Below are positions 43,580 through 51,895 of a stretch of DNA of 64,000 nt, piece by piece; positions within the stretch are counted from its first letter, which is position 1; each line of letters opens with the position of its first letter. The position numbers and the translations under genes are program-made. The notes under the pieces are model-generated. The model was not told the origin of the DNA. It did no database searches and saw only the letters and a list, made by a program, of their open reading frames with translations. This DNA comes from Candidatus Planktophila lacus (lineage in GTDB: Bacteria; Actinomycetota; Actinomycetes; Nanopelagicales; Nanopelagicaceae): positions 1,302,001 to 1,366,000 of the forward strand of contig NZ_CP016783.1 of the NCBI RefSeq assembly GCF_002288385.1, written 5' to 3'.

Positions 43580-45357
43580 GTAAGAATTTCTGGCCGGATA
43601 CCCAACGGGTTGAGCACGCCGGATTTACAGTTGATCTCGCACGCGCTGCTATCAGAAACGTTACTTACCAAGGCGCGCAAATAATTGATCTGCTCTACAC
43701 CGCAATTCGTCCTTGGGATTGGTCAACTCTTGATCCAGATGAACATAGCGAAGTTGTTGAAATATCAGGTGAAAATTGTCTTATAACAATTACTGATTTA
43801 TTTGTAGGTTCGATGCAGGGGAAGACGGTTCTAACTCTGCAACCTAATGGGAAATTTTCAGTTGATTACCAGCTTACCGGTTTGGGGAAATTTGAAATCC
43901 AACGGTGGGGTGTTTGTTTCTGTCTACATACTGGCGACTGGATGGGTTCAACAGTTAGCGCCAGCGGCAATACCTATTCATTGCTTAAAGAGATATCACC
44001 GCAGCGCGTTATCGATGGTGTGACGCAAGGGTTATTTCCGGCTAGTAACGATATGTACTTCGTTGCCCCGGATAAGAGATCTTTAAAAGTCCTATCAACT
44101 GGCAAGGTTTTAGAAGCGGAAGATCAACGCAACTGGACCGATAACACCTACAAAATTTATAGCGGTTCGTTAGCCGAACCCCGTCCTTTTGTAATTGAAA
44201 AAGGAGCACAGTGGGAACAACGAGTCGAATTTGAAGTCACGCCGCCTGCAACTTCGATCCCTGATGGATCAAAGATCATTGCCAAAGAGATTGCTGCTCT
44301 GCCACGCATTGGAGTTCAATTTAATGGTGAGCCATTACTGCCGAGCGATGACCTCGAAAAGGCGCTATTTATTCTCGATATCGACCACATCCGCGTCAAT
44401 GAAGAGTGGCTAACCGCCCAAAAGATTGCCACCGTAAGCAAGAGTGGACTCACTCTCGAAGCAGCGCTGTTGTCATCAAATGACGGTGGCGAACTAGCTA
44501 GGGAGGTCGAACATTTAAGCGCACGAGTCCCCGCAGGTTCACGTTTATTGATTCATCGCCAAGGTCGTCAAATTGTTCAAGAATCAGATCTGCCAAAGAA
44601 TGAAACGTTAAATTCTTATATTCCAGGAAGCGATGCTTACTTAGTTGATCTACATCGCGAGAAATTTGAGTTCGGAGACGCAGTCTCGTATTCAATGGTT
44701 CCGACAGTTCATTCATCGGATCCGGAGACCATCTTTAAAACTCTCTACACCCAGAAAGAGTCGATTGAGTTTGCTCAAAAGTTTGTAGCGCCACAAGTAA
44801 GTGTTTCTCCAATTACCTTTTCTACTCGCGGAAATCCTGAGACCGGACATCTCCGTGAGAACCGAATTAACTTTGCCCAACCAGGGATGGCAGAACAGAT
44901 CAAAGGGTTATCTGCCGCCGCTTGGACTTTAGGTTCTGTATTTGCACTTGCGAGCGCAGGTGCATATTCGGGAACATGGCACGAACTATTTGGCGAACAC
45001 GGCCTTATTTACAATGAAGGTTCGGCAATTAAGTTCTCACCAACTTTCCACGCACTCTCAGCGCTAGGTGCGCATCACGCACATGAAATTACAATTGCAA
45101 CTTCGCTAGATGGTTCATGGGTGGCTTTCGAAGACCGTGAATCACGAAAGATGGTTGTGGCTTCACAGCGACCATGGGTTGTTGAAATTACCCCCAAGGT
45201 TTTGGCTGGGTATAAATCGATTCAGAGCCTGCACGCCGATGAATGCGAAAAGGCGAGCCAGATCATGGATTGGTGGTCATATGCTGAGATAAATCCACTT
45301 CTCGGCGATATTCCGCTATCGATCACCCCTTTTGAGATCCTTCTCCTGCGTGGCTAA
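43576..45357 (+). CDS. D-apionate lactonase-like protein (ApnL family)
   Basis: 593 residues, cytosolic, no signal peptide. The N-terminal beta domain has NVTYQGAQIIDLLYTAIRPW and DWSTLDPDE, and the segment LEAEDQRNWTDNTYKIYSG is, to my recollection, the hallmark of the D-apionate lactonase family. A TIM-barrel-like middle and a small C-terminal beta domain (WVVEITPKVLAGYKSIQSL) follow. The length agrees with the family (about 600). It would open apionolactone or a related sugar lactone. ATG overlaps the SDR stop by four bases. Last gene before the transporter operon. Confidence 0.65.
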   Translation: MSKNFWPDTQRVEHAGFTVDLARAAIRNVTYQGAQIIDLLYTAIRPWDWSTLDPDEHSEVVEISGENCLITITDLFVGSMQGKTVLTLQPNGKFSVDYQLTGLGKFEIQRWGVCFCLHTGDWMGSTVSASGNTYSLLKEISPQRVIDGVTQGLFPASNDMYFVAPDKRSLKVLSTGKVLEAEDQRNWTDNTYKIYSGSLAEPRPFVIEKGAQWEQRVEFEVTPPATSIPDGSKIIAKEIAALPRIGVQFNGEPLLPSDDLEKALFILDIDHIRVNEEWLTAQKIATVSKSGLTLEAALLSSNDGGELAREVEHLSARVPAGSRLLIHRQGRQIVQESDLPKNETLNSYIPGSDAYLVDLHREKFEFGDAVSYSMVPTVHSSDPETIFKTLYTQKESIEFAQKFVAPQVSVSPITFSTRGNPETGHLRENRINFAQPGMAEQIKGLSAAAWTLGSVFALASAGAYSGTWHELFGEHGLIYNEGSAIKFSPTFHALSALGAHHAHEITIATSLDGSWVAFEDRESRKMVVASQRPWVVEITPKVLAGYKSIQSLHADECEKASQIMDWWSYAEINPLLGDIPLSITPFEILLLRG

Positions 45358-45494
45358 TCCGGTTTTATAACGCCCTTTTCTGCCTCTCGTAACGGTTCGG
45401 TAACGATCCAATTTTCATCAAAAAACCCTTTTATTGAGCGGGGTGGCTATGTACTATCGGTATCGCTTGACCCCACCTATAGGAGGAAATACAT
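45358..45494 (+). promoter_or_regulatory. Upstream region of the sugar ABC operon
   Basis: The 137-bp gap contains a direct repeat CGTAACGGTT/CGGTAACGAT (about 45388-45407), which could be a regulator site, and an AT-rich part ending in TATGTACTAT (45448-45457). AGGAGG (45481-45486) lies eight bases before ATG 45495, the strongest ribosome site in the window. No -35/-10 pair with normal spacing is convincing. Confidence 0.4.
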
Positions 45495-46562
45495 ATGGCA
45501 AAGCTTTTCTCACGCCGCACTGCAGCAGTTGTTGCTGTAGCCGCAGCGTCAATGCTTGTGCTTTCTGCATGTTCAAATAGCGACAGCGGAAGCGGAGACA
45601 CTGTAAAGGTCTCACTAATTACAAAAGATCAGTCAAACCCATTCTTCGTTGCGATGATCAAGGGTGCAACTGAGAAGGCTGAAACTCTCGGCGTAGAACT
45701 AACTGTTACATCTGGTGTAGATGAGTCAGATTACGCAGGACAGATCACAGCGATTGAAAACGCAATCTCTGCAAAGCACGCTGGTATCTTGATCGTTCCA
45801 GTATCAACAGAAGTTAACGCAGCGATCACAAAGGCACGCGAAGCGGGCCTTTACATCATCGCTCTTGACACAGCACCAGATCCTGCTGACATCGTAGATA
45901 TCACTTTCGCAACAGATAACCGCGAAGCTGGTCTTCTAATCGGTCAGTGGACAGCTGCAAAGCTTGCTGGCAAGAAGGCAACAATTGCACTTCTAGACAT
46001 CTTCGATGACCGCATTGTGTCTGTTGACTACATGCGCGATAACGGATTCCTTGCAGGTATGGGAATTGATGTTAAGGATCCAAACAAGATGGGTGACGAA
46101 GCCAAGACTGGCAAGTACTCAGGCGGCGACTATGAGATCGTTGGAAACGTAGCAACAGGTGCTAACGAAGACGGCGGCCGTACAGGTATGGAACAACTTC
46201 TTGCTAAGAACAAGAAGATCAACGTTGTTTACACAATCAACGAGCCAACAGCAATCGGTGCATGTGCTGCAGCAGCTGCTGCTGGTATCAAGCTCGATGT
46301 AATGGTTTCTGTTGACGGTGGCGGCGCTGGTATCAACGCTGTTAAGTCAGGTTGCATCAACGCAACTTCACAGCAGTACCCATTGTTGATGGCTGACCTT
46401 GGCGTCCAAGCTATCTACGACATCGTGAAGAACGGTACAAAGCCAACTACTTCAGAAGGCCTTGACTTCTTCAACACCGGCGTTAAGTTGATTACTGATG
46501 ACCCACAAGAGGGTGTCCCATCAGAGACAACTGAATACGGTCTAGCAAACGCTTGGGGTTAA
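45495..46562 (+). CDS. Sugar ABC transporter substrate-binding lipoprotein (FrcB/RbsB type)
   Basis: 355 residues, anchored outside the membrane. Signal peptide with Arg-Arg and lipobox LSAC, lipid Cys26, followed by a Ser/Gly/Asn linker. The type I periplasmic-binding fold (PF13407-like) starts VSLITKDQSNPFFVAMIKGA, and AIENAISAKHAGILIVPVST and IIALDTAPDPADIVDITFATD closely resemble fructose/ribose-binding FrcB. The reported D-apiose binders belong to the same broad family. Codon use looks strongly biased, and an AGGAGG ribosome site suggests very high expression. A terminator hairpin follows. Confidence 0.92.
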   Translation: MAKLFSRRTAAVVAVAAASMLVLSACSNSDSGSGDTVKVSLITKDQSNPFFVAMIKGATEKAETLGVELTVTSGVDESDYAGQITAIENAISAKHAGILIVPVSTEVNAAITKAREAGLYIIALDTAPDPADIVDITFATDNREAGLLIGQWTAAKLAGKKATIALLDIFDDRIVSVDYMRDNGFLAGMGIDVKDPNKMGDEAKTGKYSGGDYEIVGNVATGANEDGGRTGMEQLLAKNKKINVVYTINEPTAIGACAAAAAAGIKLDVMVSVDGGGAGINAVKSGCINATSQQYPLLMADLGVQAIYDIVKNGTKPTTSEGLDFFNTGVKLITDDPQEGVPSETTEYGLANAWG

Positions 46563-46597
46563 TCCCAGTTCTTTAGTGAATAACTAAAGAAGAGTGT

Positions 46598-46635
46598 TTA
46601 AAGAGGGCGGCTGCTTCGGCAGTCGCCCTCTTTAA
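46598..46635 (+). terminator. Strong hairpin between binding protein and permease
   Basis: TTAAAGAGGGCGGCTGC (46598-46614) and GCAGTCGCCCTCTTTAA (46619-46635) form a 17-bp stem with a single G-U pair and a TTCG tetraloop. It is a terminator/attenuator that would reduce permease mRNA relative to binding protein, or protect the upstream message from decay. There is no long U-tract after it. Confidence 0.8.
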
Positions 46636-46642
46636 CACAATC

Positions 46643-46671
46643 TTGAAAGTGAATATATAAAGAAATAGATT
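46643..46671 (+). promoter_or_regulatory. Internal promoter for permease and ATPase
   Basis: TTGAAA (46643-46648) and TAGATT (46666-46671) with a 17-base spacer, just behind the hairpin and 57 bases before the permease GTG. Confidence 0.5.
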
Positions 46672-46728
46672 TGAATAAGTTTCAGCAAAGTAAGTTAGAG
46701 TTCAAATAAAGTTTCGAAAGGACCAAAA

Positions 46729-47769
46729 GTGAGTCAAGAGACGACAAACTACGATGCGGCGTCCGAATTCCAGGACCGTGCAACGTTTAGTCAGAAAATG
46801 CAGGCGGTGCTCCATAAGTATCCGTGGCTTAGCTCCACAATGGTGCTTGTTGTAGCATCAATTACCTTTAGTTTTTTCAATGAAAACTTCTTAACACCGT
46901 CTAACTTCTCACTCATCTTGCAGCAAGTAGCGATCGTTGGCGCTGTTGCAACTGGTCAGACTTTAATTATTCTTACCGCGGGCATCGATCTTTCATGTGG
47001 TGCGATCGCGATCTTCTCTTCAATGGCGATGGCTAAACTTGTACAAGGAACTCCTGCAGTTGAAGGCGATGGCCTTTCAATCTGGATCGCGTTCCCAGCA
47101 GGTCTACTCGTAGGTGCATTTGCCGGAGCAATTAATGGCTTCCTAGTTACCAAGGTTAAGTTGCCACCATTTATCGTTACCTTGGGAACTTTCAATATCT
47201 TCCTTGCATTCACACTCACCTTCACAAAGGGAACTGTTCCTGCAAATGAAATGCCGCCGTTCCTACTAACCCTTGGAAACTATGTAAATCTCGGACCTTT
47301 CCGAGTTACTACTGGTGTTCTCTTCATGATCGCTATGTATATCGTCTTAGCTTTTGCTCTGCGTTACACATCATGGGGCCGTCACGTATACGCAGTTGGT
47401 GATGACATTGATGCAGCTCGCTTGGCTGGTATCTCAGTTAACCGCGTTCTCATGAGCGTGTATGTAGTCGCTGGAGTCACTTTTGCACTTGCCGCCTGGA
47501 TTGTTATCGGCCGCGTAACTGTTGCTAGCCCGAATACGGGTGGAGATCTAAACCTCGATGCGATCACTGCGGTGGTTATCGGCGGTACTTCTCTATTCGG
47601 CGGCCGCGGCACAATCTTCGGATCCCTAATCGGAGCGGTAATCGTGGGTGTTTTCCGTAACGGCCTAACACTTGCTGGCGTGGATCTGTACTTCCAGCTG
47701 ATGGCAATCGGAATCCTGATTATCTTCGCTGTCTCTGTCGACCAATGGATCAGAAAGGCACGCAAATGA
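46729..47769 (+). CDS. Sugar ABC transporter permease (FrcC/RbsC type)
   Basis: 346 residues with about ten hydrophobic segments. The family core GQTLIILTAGIDLSCGAIAIFSS and the loop RHVYAVGDDIDAARLAGISVNR (EAA-like) are present, as is VIGGTSLFGGRGTIFGSLIGA near the C-terminus. GTG start with AAAGGA four to ten bases upstream. The stop overlaps the ATPase ATG by four bases (ATGA). It forms the membrane channel, probably as a homodimer. Confidence 0.93.
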   Translation: MSQETTNYDAASEFQDRATFSQKMQAVLHKYPWLSSTMVLVVASITFSFFNENFLTPSNFSLILQQVAIVGAVATGQTLIILTAGIDLSCGAIAIFSSMAMAKLVQGTPAVEGDGLSIWIAFPAGLLVGAFAGAINGFLVTKVKLPPFIVTLGTFNIFLAFTLTFTKGTVPANEMPPFLLTLGNYVNLGPFRVTTGVLFMIAMYIVLAFALRYTSWGRHVYAVGDDIDAARLAGISVNRVLMSVYVVAGVTFALAAWIVIGRVTVASPNTGGDLNLDAITAVVIGGTSLFGGRGTIFGSLIGAVIVGVFRNGLTLAGVDLYFQLMAIGILIIFAVSVDQWIRKARK

Positions 47770-48560
47770 GTAAGTCACCAATTCTTCAAGCAGTTGGAGT
47801 TACCAAGGCTTATGGTCGCGTTATCGCACTTGATGGCGCCGATCTAGAACTATTTCCTGGTGAAGTTCTCGCAGTAGTAGGCGATAACGGTGCTGGTAAA
47901 TCAACTCTGATCAAATGTCTTTCAGGCGCTGAAGTACCTGACCACGGTCAGATAATTCTCGAAGGTCAAGAAATGTCATTTAAGCGACCACAAGATGGGC
48001 GCCATGCCGGAATCGAAACTGTGTATCAGACACTTGCTGTTGCACCAGCTCTCGATATCGCATCCAACCTCTTCCTTGGCCGCGAAATGCGCAAGGCAGG
48101 TCCGTTGGGATCTGTTCTTCGTATGATCGATAGCTCTGGAATGCGCAAGGCAGCGAAAGAACATATCTCTGCTCTTGGTATCGGAACAATTCAGAATATT
48201 TCACAAGCCGTTGAAACTCTTTCAGGTGGTCAGCGTCAGGCTGTTGCAGTTGCTCGCGCCGCTGCATTCGGTCAGAAGTTGATTATCCTCGATGAACCAA
48301 CAGCTGCACTCGGAGTTCGTGAATCACGTCAGGTTCTAAAACTTATTGAGTCACTACGTGAACGCGGTATGCCAGTTATCTTGATTTCACACAACATGCC
48401 ACAGGTATTTGAAGTAGCAGATCGCATCCAGGTTCAACGCCTCGGAAAGCGCGCTGCTGTTGTTACTCCAAAGTCCCACACCATGAACGATGTCGTTGCA
48501 ATCATGACTGGTGCAATGACAGTAGATAAGAAAGACCAAGCGCTTTCTTCAGTACGTTAA
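47766..48560 (+). CDS. Sugar ABC transporter ATPase (FrcA type, single domain)
   Basis: 264 residues from ATG 47766, chosen because it overlaps the permease stop by four bases; an upstream in-frame start at 47745 would lie within the permease. Walker A VVGDNGAGKSTLIKCL, signature LSGGQRQAVAVARAA and Walker B LIILDEPTAALGV. A single cassette, as in FrcA, rather than the double-domain RbsA/XylG form. The C-terminal region has the short extra segment of that group. Confidence 0.93.
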   Translation: MSKSPILQAVGVTKAYGRVIALDGADLELFPGEVLAVVGDNGAGKSTLIKCLSGAEVPDHGQIILEGQEMSFKRPQDGRHAGIETVYQTLAVAPALDIASNLFLGREMRKAGPLGSVLRMIDSSGMRKAAKEHISALGIGTIQNISQAVETLSGGQRQAVAVARAAAFGQKLIILDEPTAALGVRESRQVLKLIESLRERGMPVILISHNMPQVFEVADRIQVQRLGKRAAVVTPKSHTMNDVVAIMTGAMTVDKKDQALSSVR

Positions 48561-48592
48561 TTGCAAATAAATAACTAAAAGAGATTAAAACA

Positions 48593-50086
48593 ATGGCCAC
48601 TCCGGTTCGTATTGAATCGGATGTGGTCATTGTTGGTTCTGGGATAGGTGGCGCTACAACCGCCTACGCATTGGCGCAAAAGGGCGTTAAAACGCTTGTT
48701 TTAGAGCGTGGCGAACGAATGCCGCGTGAGCCTGAAAACTGGTCGCCATCTGAAATATTTATGAAGACTCGCTACAAGCCAAATGAAAAATGGGTTGATG
48801 AAAAGGGAAATGAGTTTGTTCCTGGTGTTCATTACTTCGTTGGTGGAAATAGCAAGGTTTACGGTGCATCTCTGCCACGCTTTAGCCGTTATGACTTTGG
48901 CGTAATCAAACATCAAGAAGGTATTTCACCTGCTTGGCCATTTACCTACGATGACCTCGAGCCTTTCTATTACAAAGCCGAAGAGTTGTACCGCGTTCAC
49001 GGCGATGCGCAGAATATTTATGGCAACAACCGCACGACTCCATTTCCATATCCTGCGATGAAGCACGAGCCATACGTTGAAGAACTAGGCAAACGTTTAA
49101 CCAAGGCAGGCGTACACCCGCATTCAAATTCAATGGGAATTGATCTAGGTCCAGGAGGAAAATGTATTCGCTGCAAAACTTGTGATGGCTTTGTTTGTAA
49201 GTTAGATGCCAAGAGCGATGCTGAAGTAAATGCACTTAATCCGGCGATTGCAACAGGCCATGTAACTCTCATGACTTCAGTGCAGGTTAATCGCATTGTG
49301 CTTAGCGCTGATGGAAAATCAGTCAGCCATCTAGAAGCAACTAAAGGCGATGAAGCGCTAGAGATTTACGGAAAAAACTTTGTAATCGCAGCTGGATCGG
49401 TAAACACCGCAGCCTTACTGCTTCGCTCTGGTGTTGCTAACTCTTCAGATCAAGTGGGCCGTAACTTTATGATGCATAACAACAGCCATATCGCAGCCGT
49501 GGATATGCGCCGCAAGAACGATGTCACATTCCAGAAGACCCTTTCCTTCACCGATTGGTATCTCGATGGTGGAAAGGGTTATCCACTTGGCGCCGTGCAG
49601 TTAATTGGCAAGGTGCAAGGAATCATGATGAAATCTTTTGCTAAGCGTGTTCCACTGCCGCTACTTAATCTGGTCTCTGATCACAGCGTGGAATTCGTGG
49701 TCATGTCTGAGGACCTGCCACACCCAGATAACCGCGTAACCATTGATGAAAATGGGGCGATCAAGATCGCTCGCAAATCAGTTGGTATGAAGACCCACTT
49801 TGAACTTCTGCGCCGGGCTAAGAAAGTACTTCGTAAAACGGGTTATCAGGCAATCTTTAGACAACCTTTTGATATTTCCATGAACTCACATCAATGTGGA
49901 ACAACCGTTGCTGGCAACGATCCACGTACCAGCGTTGTCGATGGTTACTGTCGCAGCCATGATCACCATAATCTTTATCTAATTGATGGTGGATTCTTCC
50001 CGTCATCTGCAGCAATGAACCCAGCGCTGACAATTGCCGCACAGGCGCTGCGCGTTGTCGAGCATTCAGATCTCGCTAAAGTTTAA
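48593..50086 (+). CDS. GMC-family FAD-dependent oxidoreductase
   Basis: 497 residues. FAD loop DVVIVGSGIGGATTAYALA, then VGGNSKVYGASLPRFSRYDF and SPAWPFTYDDLEPFYYKAEELY, which mark a GMC subgroup related to sugar/polyol oxidoreductases. Four cysteines (CIRCKTCDGFVC, about 190-201) may bind a metal or Fe-S centre or form disulfides. The C-terminal MNSHQCGTTVAGNDPRTSVV and MNPALTIAAQALRVVE carry the catalytic His/Asn. No signal peptide, so it is cytosolic. It lies 32 bases behind the importer ATPase and probably oxidises the imported compound, perhaps at C3 of a glycoside. Confidence 0.85.
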   Translation: MATPVRIESDVVIVGSGIGGATTAYALAQKGVKTLVLERGERMPREPENWSPSEIFMKTRYKPNEKWVDEKGNEFVPGVHYFVGGNSKVYGASLPRFSRYDFGVIKHQEGISPAWPFTYDDLEPFYYKAEELYRVHGDAQNIYGNNRTTPFPYPAMKHEPYVEELGKRLTKAGVHPHSNSMGIDLGPGGKCIRCKTCDGFVCKLDAKSDAEVNALNPAIATGHVTLMTSVQVNRIVLSADGKSVSHLEATKGDEALEIYGKNFVIAAGSVNTAALLLRSGVANSSDQVGRNFMMHNNSHIAAVDMRRKNDVTFQKTLSFTDWYLDGGKGYPLGAVQLIGKVQGIMMKSFAKRVPLPLLNLVSDHSVEFVVMSEDLPHPDNRVTIDENGAIKIARKSVGMKTHFELLRRAKKVLRKTGYQAIFRQPFDISMNSHQCGTTVAGNDPRTSVVDGYCRSHDHHNLYLIDGGFFPSSAAMNPALTIAAQALRVVEHSDLAKV

Positions 50087-50946
50087 GCAAGACCTAAGAC
50101 GCGCAATAGTTCATCATTTAAATCCTTGGCATCAACATCTACGCCAGTCCAATACTTAATTCCGATCACCGCTTGATTTACAACCATACCTAAACCTTGC
50201 AGAGTTGTTGCTCCGCGCTTACCCGCTTCATCTAAGAAGTAAGTCTGAGGTGGATTAACAATTACATCGGCAGCCAACATTCCTGGGCGGATCGAATCGA
50301 AATCGATATCCTGCTTGCCTTCGGTATTAACCATGCCCATTGAGGTCGAGTTGATTACAACTTCGGCATCGGCCGGAATTGAATAACTCTTATTCCATTC
50401 TACAAATTCTGCAGTGGCAGAAGTCTTATCGTTGAGCAGCGCAGTTAGCTCTTCACCGCGAGCGCGTGAACGGTTTACAACATAGAACTTAGTCGCACCA
50501 GCGAGCGCGAGTTCTACGGCAATTGCACGCGCAGCACCACCTGCACCGAGCAGAACAATTGTTTTACCTGTTGCCGGTGTAATTTCTAGAAATGATTTTA
50601 AAAATCCTTTGCCATCGGTATTTTCACCGATTAACTTGCCGTCGCGATTGACCGCACAGTTAACGGCGCCGATTAGAGCAGCTGACTCCCCTAGGCCATC
50701 TAAATACTTAATTACTTCGACCTTGTGAGGGATAGAGCAGTTAAAACCCTTCCAATTCATCGCTCTGGCGCCTTTTACAGCCGCTTCCAATTGGTCTGGG
50801 TTAACTTCACAGTTAACGTAGCGATAGTGCAGGTTATTGGCCTTGTAAGAGGCTTCCACCATGGCAACTGTTGGGTTGGAGTCCGAACCCTGTGAAAAGC
50901 TTCCAGTTAATTCATGTCGGAAAGATCCGCCGATATCCATGGTCAT
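50083..50946 (-). CDS. Shikimate dehydrogenase-like enzyme
   Basis: 287 residues. The catalytic Lys (CSIPHKVEVI) and Asp (GENTDGKGF) of AroE are kept, and the NAD(P) loop is VLLGAGGAARAIAVEL. The N-terminal substrate site that normally reads like HSxSPxMHN is GSFSQGSDSNPTVAMVEASY here, so recognition of the shikimate carboxylate is probably altered. In this carbohydrate region it may act on a cyclic polyol or quinate-like compound; housekeeping AroE cannot be excluded. Leaderless -10 TAAGGT. Convergent with the GMC gene (four-base overlap). Confidence 0.78.
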   Translation of the reverse strand: MTMDIGGSFRHELTGSFSQGSDSNPTVAMVEASYKANNLHYRYVNCEVNPDQLEAAVKGARAMNWKGFNCSIPHKVEVIKYLDGLGESAALIGAVNCAVNRDGKLIGENTDGKGFLKSFLEITPATGKTIVLLGAGGAARAIAVELALAGATKFYVVNRSRARGEELTALLNDKTSATAEFVEWNKSYSIPADAEVVINSTSMGMVNTEGKQDIDFDSIRPGMLAADVIVNPPQTYFLDEAGKRGATTLQGLGMVVNQAVIGIKYWTGVDVDAKDLNDELLRVLGLA

Positions 50947-50952
50947 GTTCAG

Positions 50953-50974
50953 ACCTTACCTTGCAAGTTATGAT
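50953..50974. promoter_or_regulatory. Divergent leaderless promoters (AroE-like / IolE-like)
   Basis: TAAGGT (minus, 50958-50953) ends six bases before ATG 50946, and TATGAT (plus, 50969-50974) ends six bases before ATG 50981. The 34-bp gap leaves room for one shared regulator site. Confidence 0.5.
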
Positions 50975-50980
50975 CAGCCA

Positions 50981-51892
50981 ATGGCTACTCCATTCTTACA
51001 ACGCATCGCATCCGCACCTATTTCATGGGGAATCTGTGAAGTACCGGGTTGGGGCGCGATGTTGCCCACTAAGCGCGTGCTCTCAGAGATGACCAGTCTT
51101 GGGCTACCTGCAACCGAACTCGGCGCACCAGGTTTCTTCTCTGATGATTCTGCAGAACTCAAGGATCAGCTAGCAGAATTTAATATGTCGATGATTGGTG
51201 GCTTCACACCCGTTGTGCTGCATGACAAGTCACAAGAAAAAGCAACAATTGAAATGGCTCTGACCACCAGCAAAAAGTTTCAAGAGATCGGTGCAACTCA
51301 CTTTGTTTCCTGCCCAGTACAAACTTGGGACTGGGCTAACCCTGAAGAGTTAAGCAAAGATGAAGTAACGCAATTCTTTAAGATGCTCGCTGAGGTAGAT
51401 CAGATTTGTAAAGATCATGGCCTCGTACAAGTGGTTCACCCACATTTGCAAACAGTTGTTGAGACTAAAAAAGATATTGATATGGTGGTCGATAACTCTG
51501 AAGTTATGTGGTGCCTAGATACCGGTCACATGACCATCGGCGGACAAGACACCGTTGAATTTGCGAAGAAGTACGCCAGCCGCGTTGGTCACGTTCACCT
51601 TAAAGATGTAAATATGAAATCTGTTCCGCCAGTTCTATCGCGTCAGCAGAGCATCATGGAAGGTGTACAGAAAGGTTTGTTTACACCTCTTGGGCAAGGC
51701 GATGTTCCGATTCTCGACACAATTCTCGCGCTGGAAGCGGCCGGATATCAGGGTTGGTATGTCATCGAACAAGATGTCGCAATTACTGGTGAAATGCCAG
51801 GAATTGGCGAGGGCCCAATTAGCGGAATGAAGCAATCAGTTGATTATCTTCATAACGTTGTAGCACCAGCGCTAGCTAAAATCGGCAAATAA
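50981..51892 (+). CDS. IolE-like sugar isomerase/epimerase or dehydratase
   Basis: 303 residues from ATG 50981 (MATPFLQRIASAPISWGICE), chosen by the TATGAT box; the upstream open frame lies over the divergent gene. The start is like inosose dehydratase IolE (ANAPVSWGV...), with GLPATELGAPGFF matching TELGPWGYF. Metal ligands are expected in QVVHPHLQTVVET, WCLDTGHMTIGG and HVHLKDVN, and Glu in WYVIEQDV. It starts an operon with a NagB-like gene (three-base gap). Dehydration or elimination of a keto-cyclitol or keto-glycoside is plausible. Confidence 0.8.
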   Translation: MATPFLQRIASAPISWGICEVPGWGAMLPTKRVLSEMTSLGLPATELGAPGFFSDDSAELKDQLAEFNMSMIGGFTPVVLHDKSQEKATIEMALTTSKKFQEIGATHFVSCPVQTWDWANPEELSKDEVTQFFKMLAEVDQICKDHGLVQVVHPHLQTVVETKKDIDMVVDNSEVMWCLDTGHMTIGGQDTVEFAKKYASRVGHVHLKDVNMKSVPPVLSRQQSIMEGVQKGLFTPLGQGDVPILDTILALEAAGYQGWYVIEQDVAITGEMPGIGEGPISGMKQSVDYLHNVVAPALAKIGK

Positions 51893-51895
51893 AAA

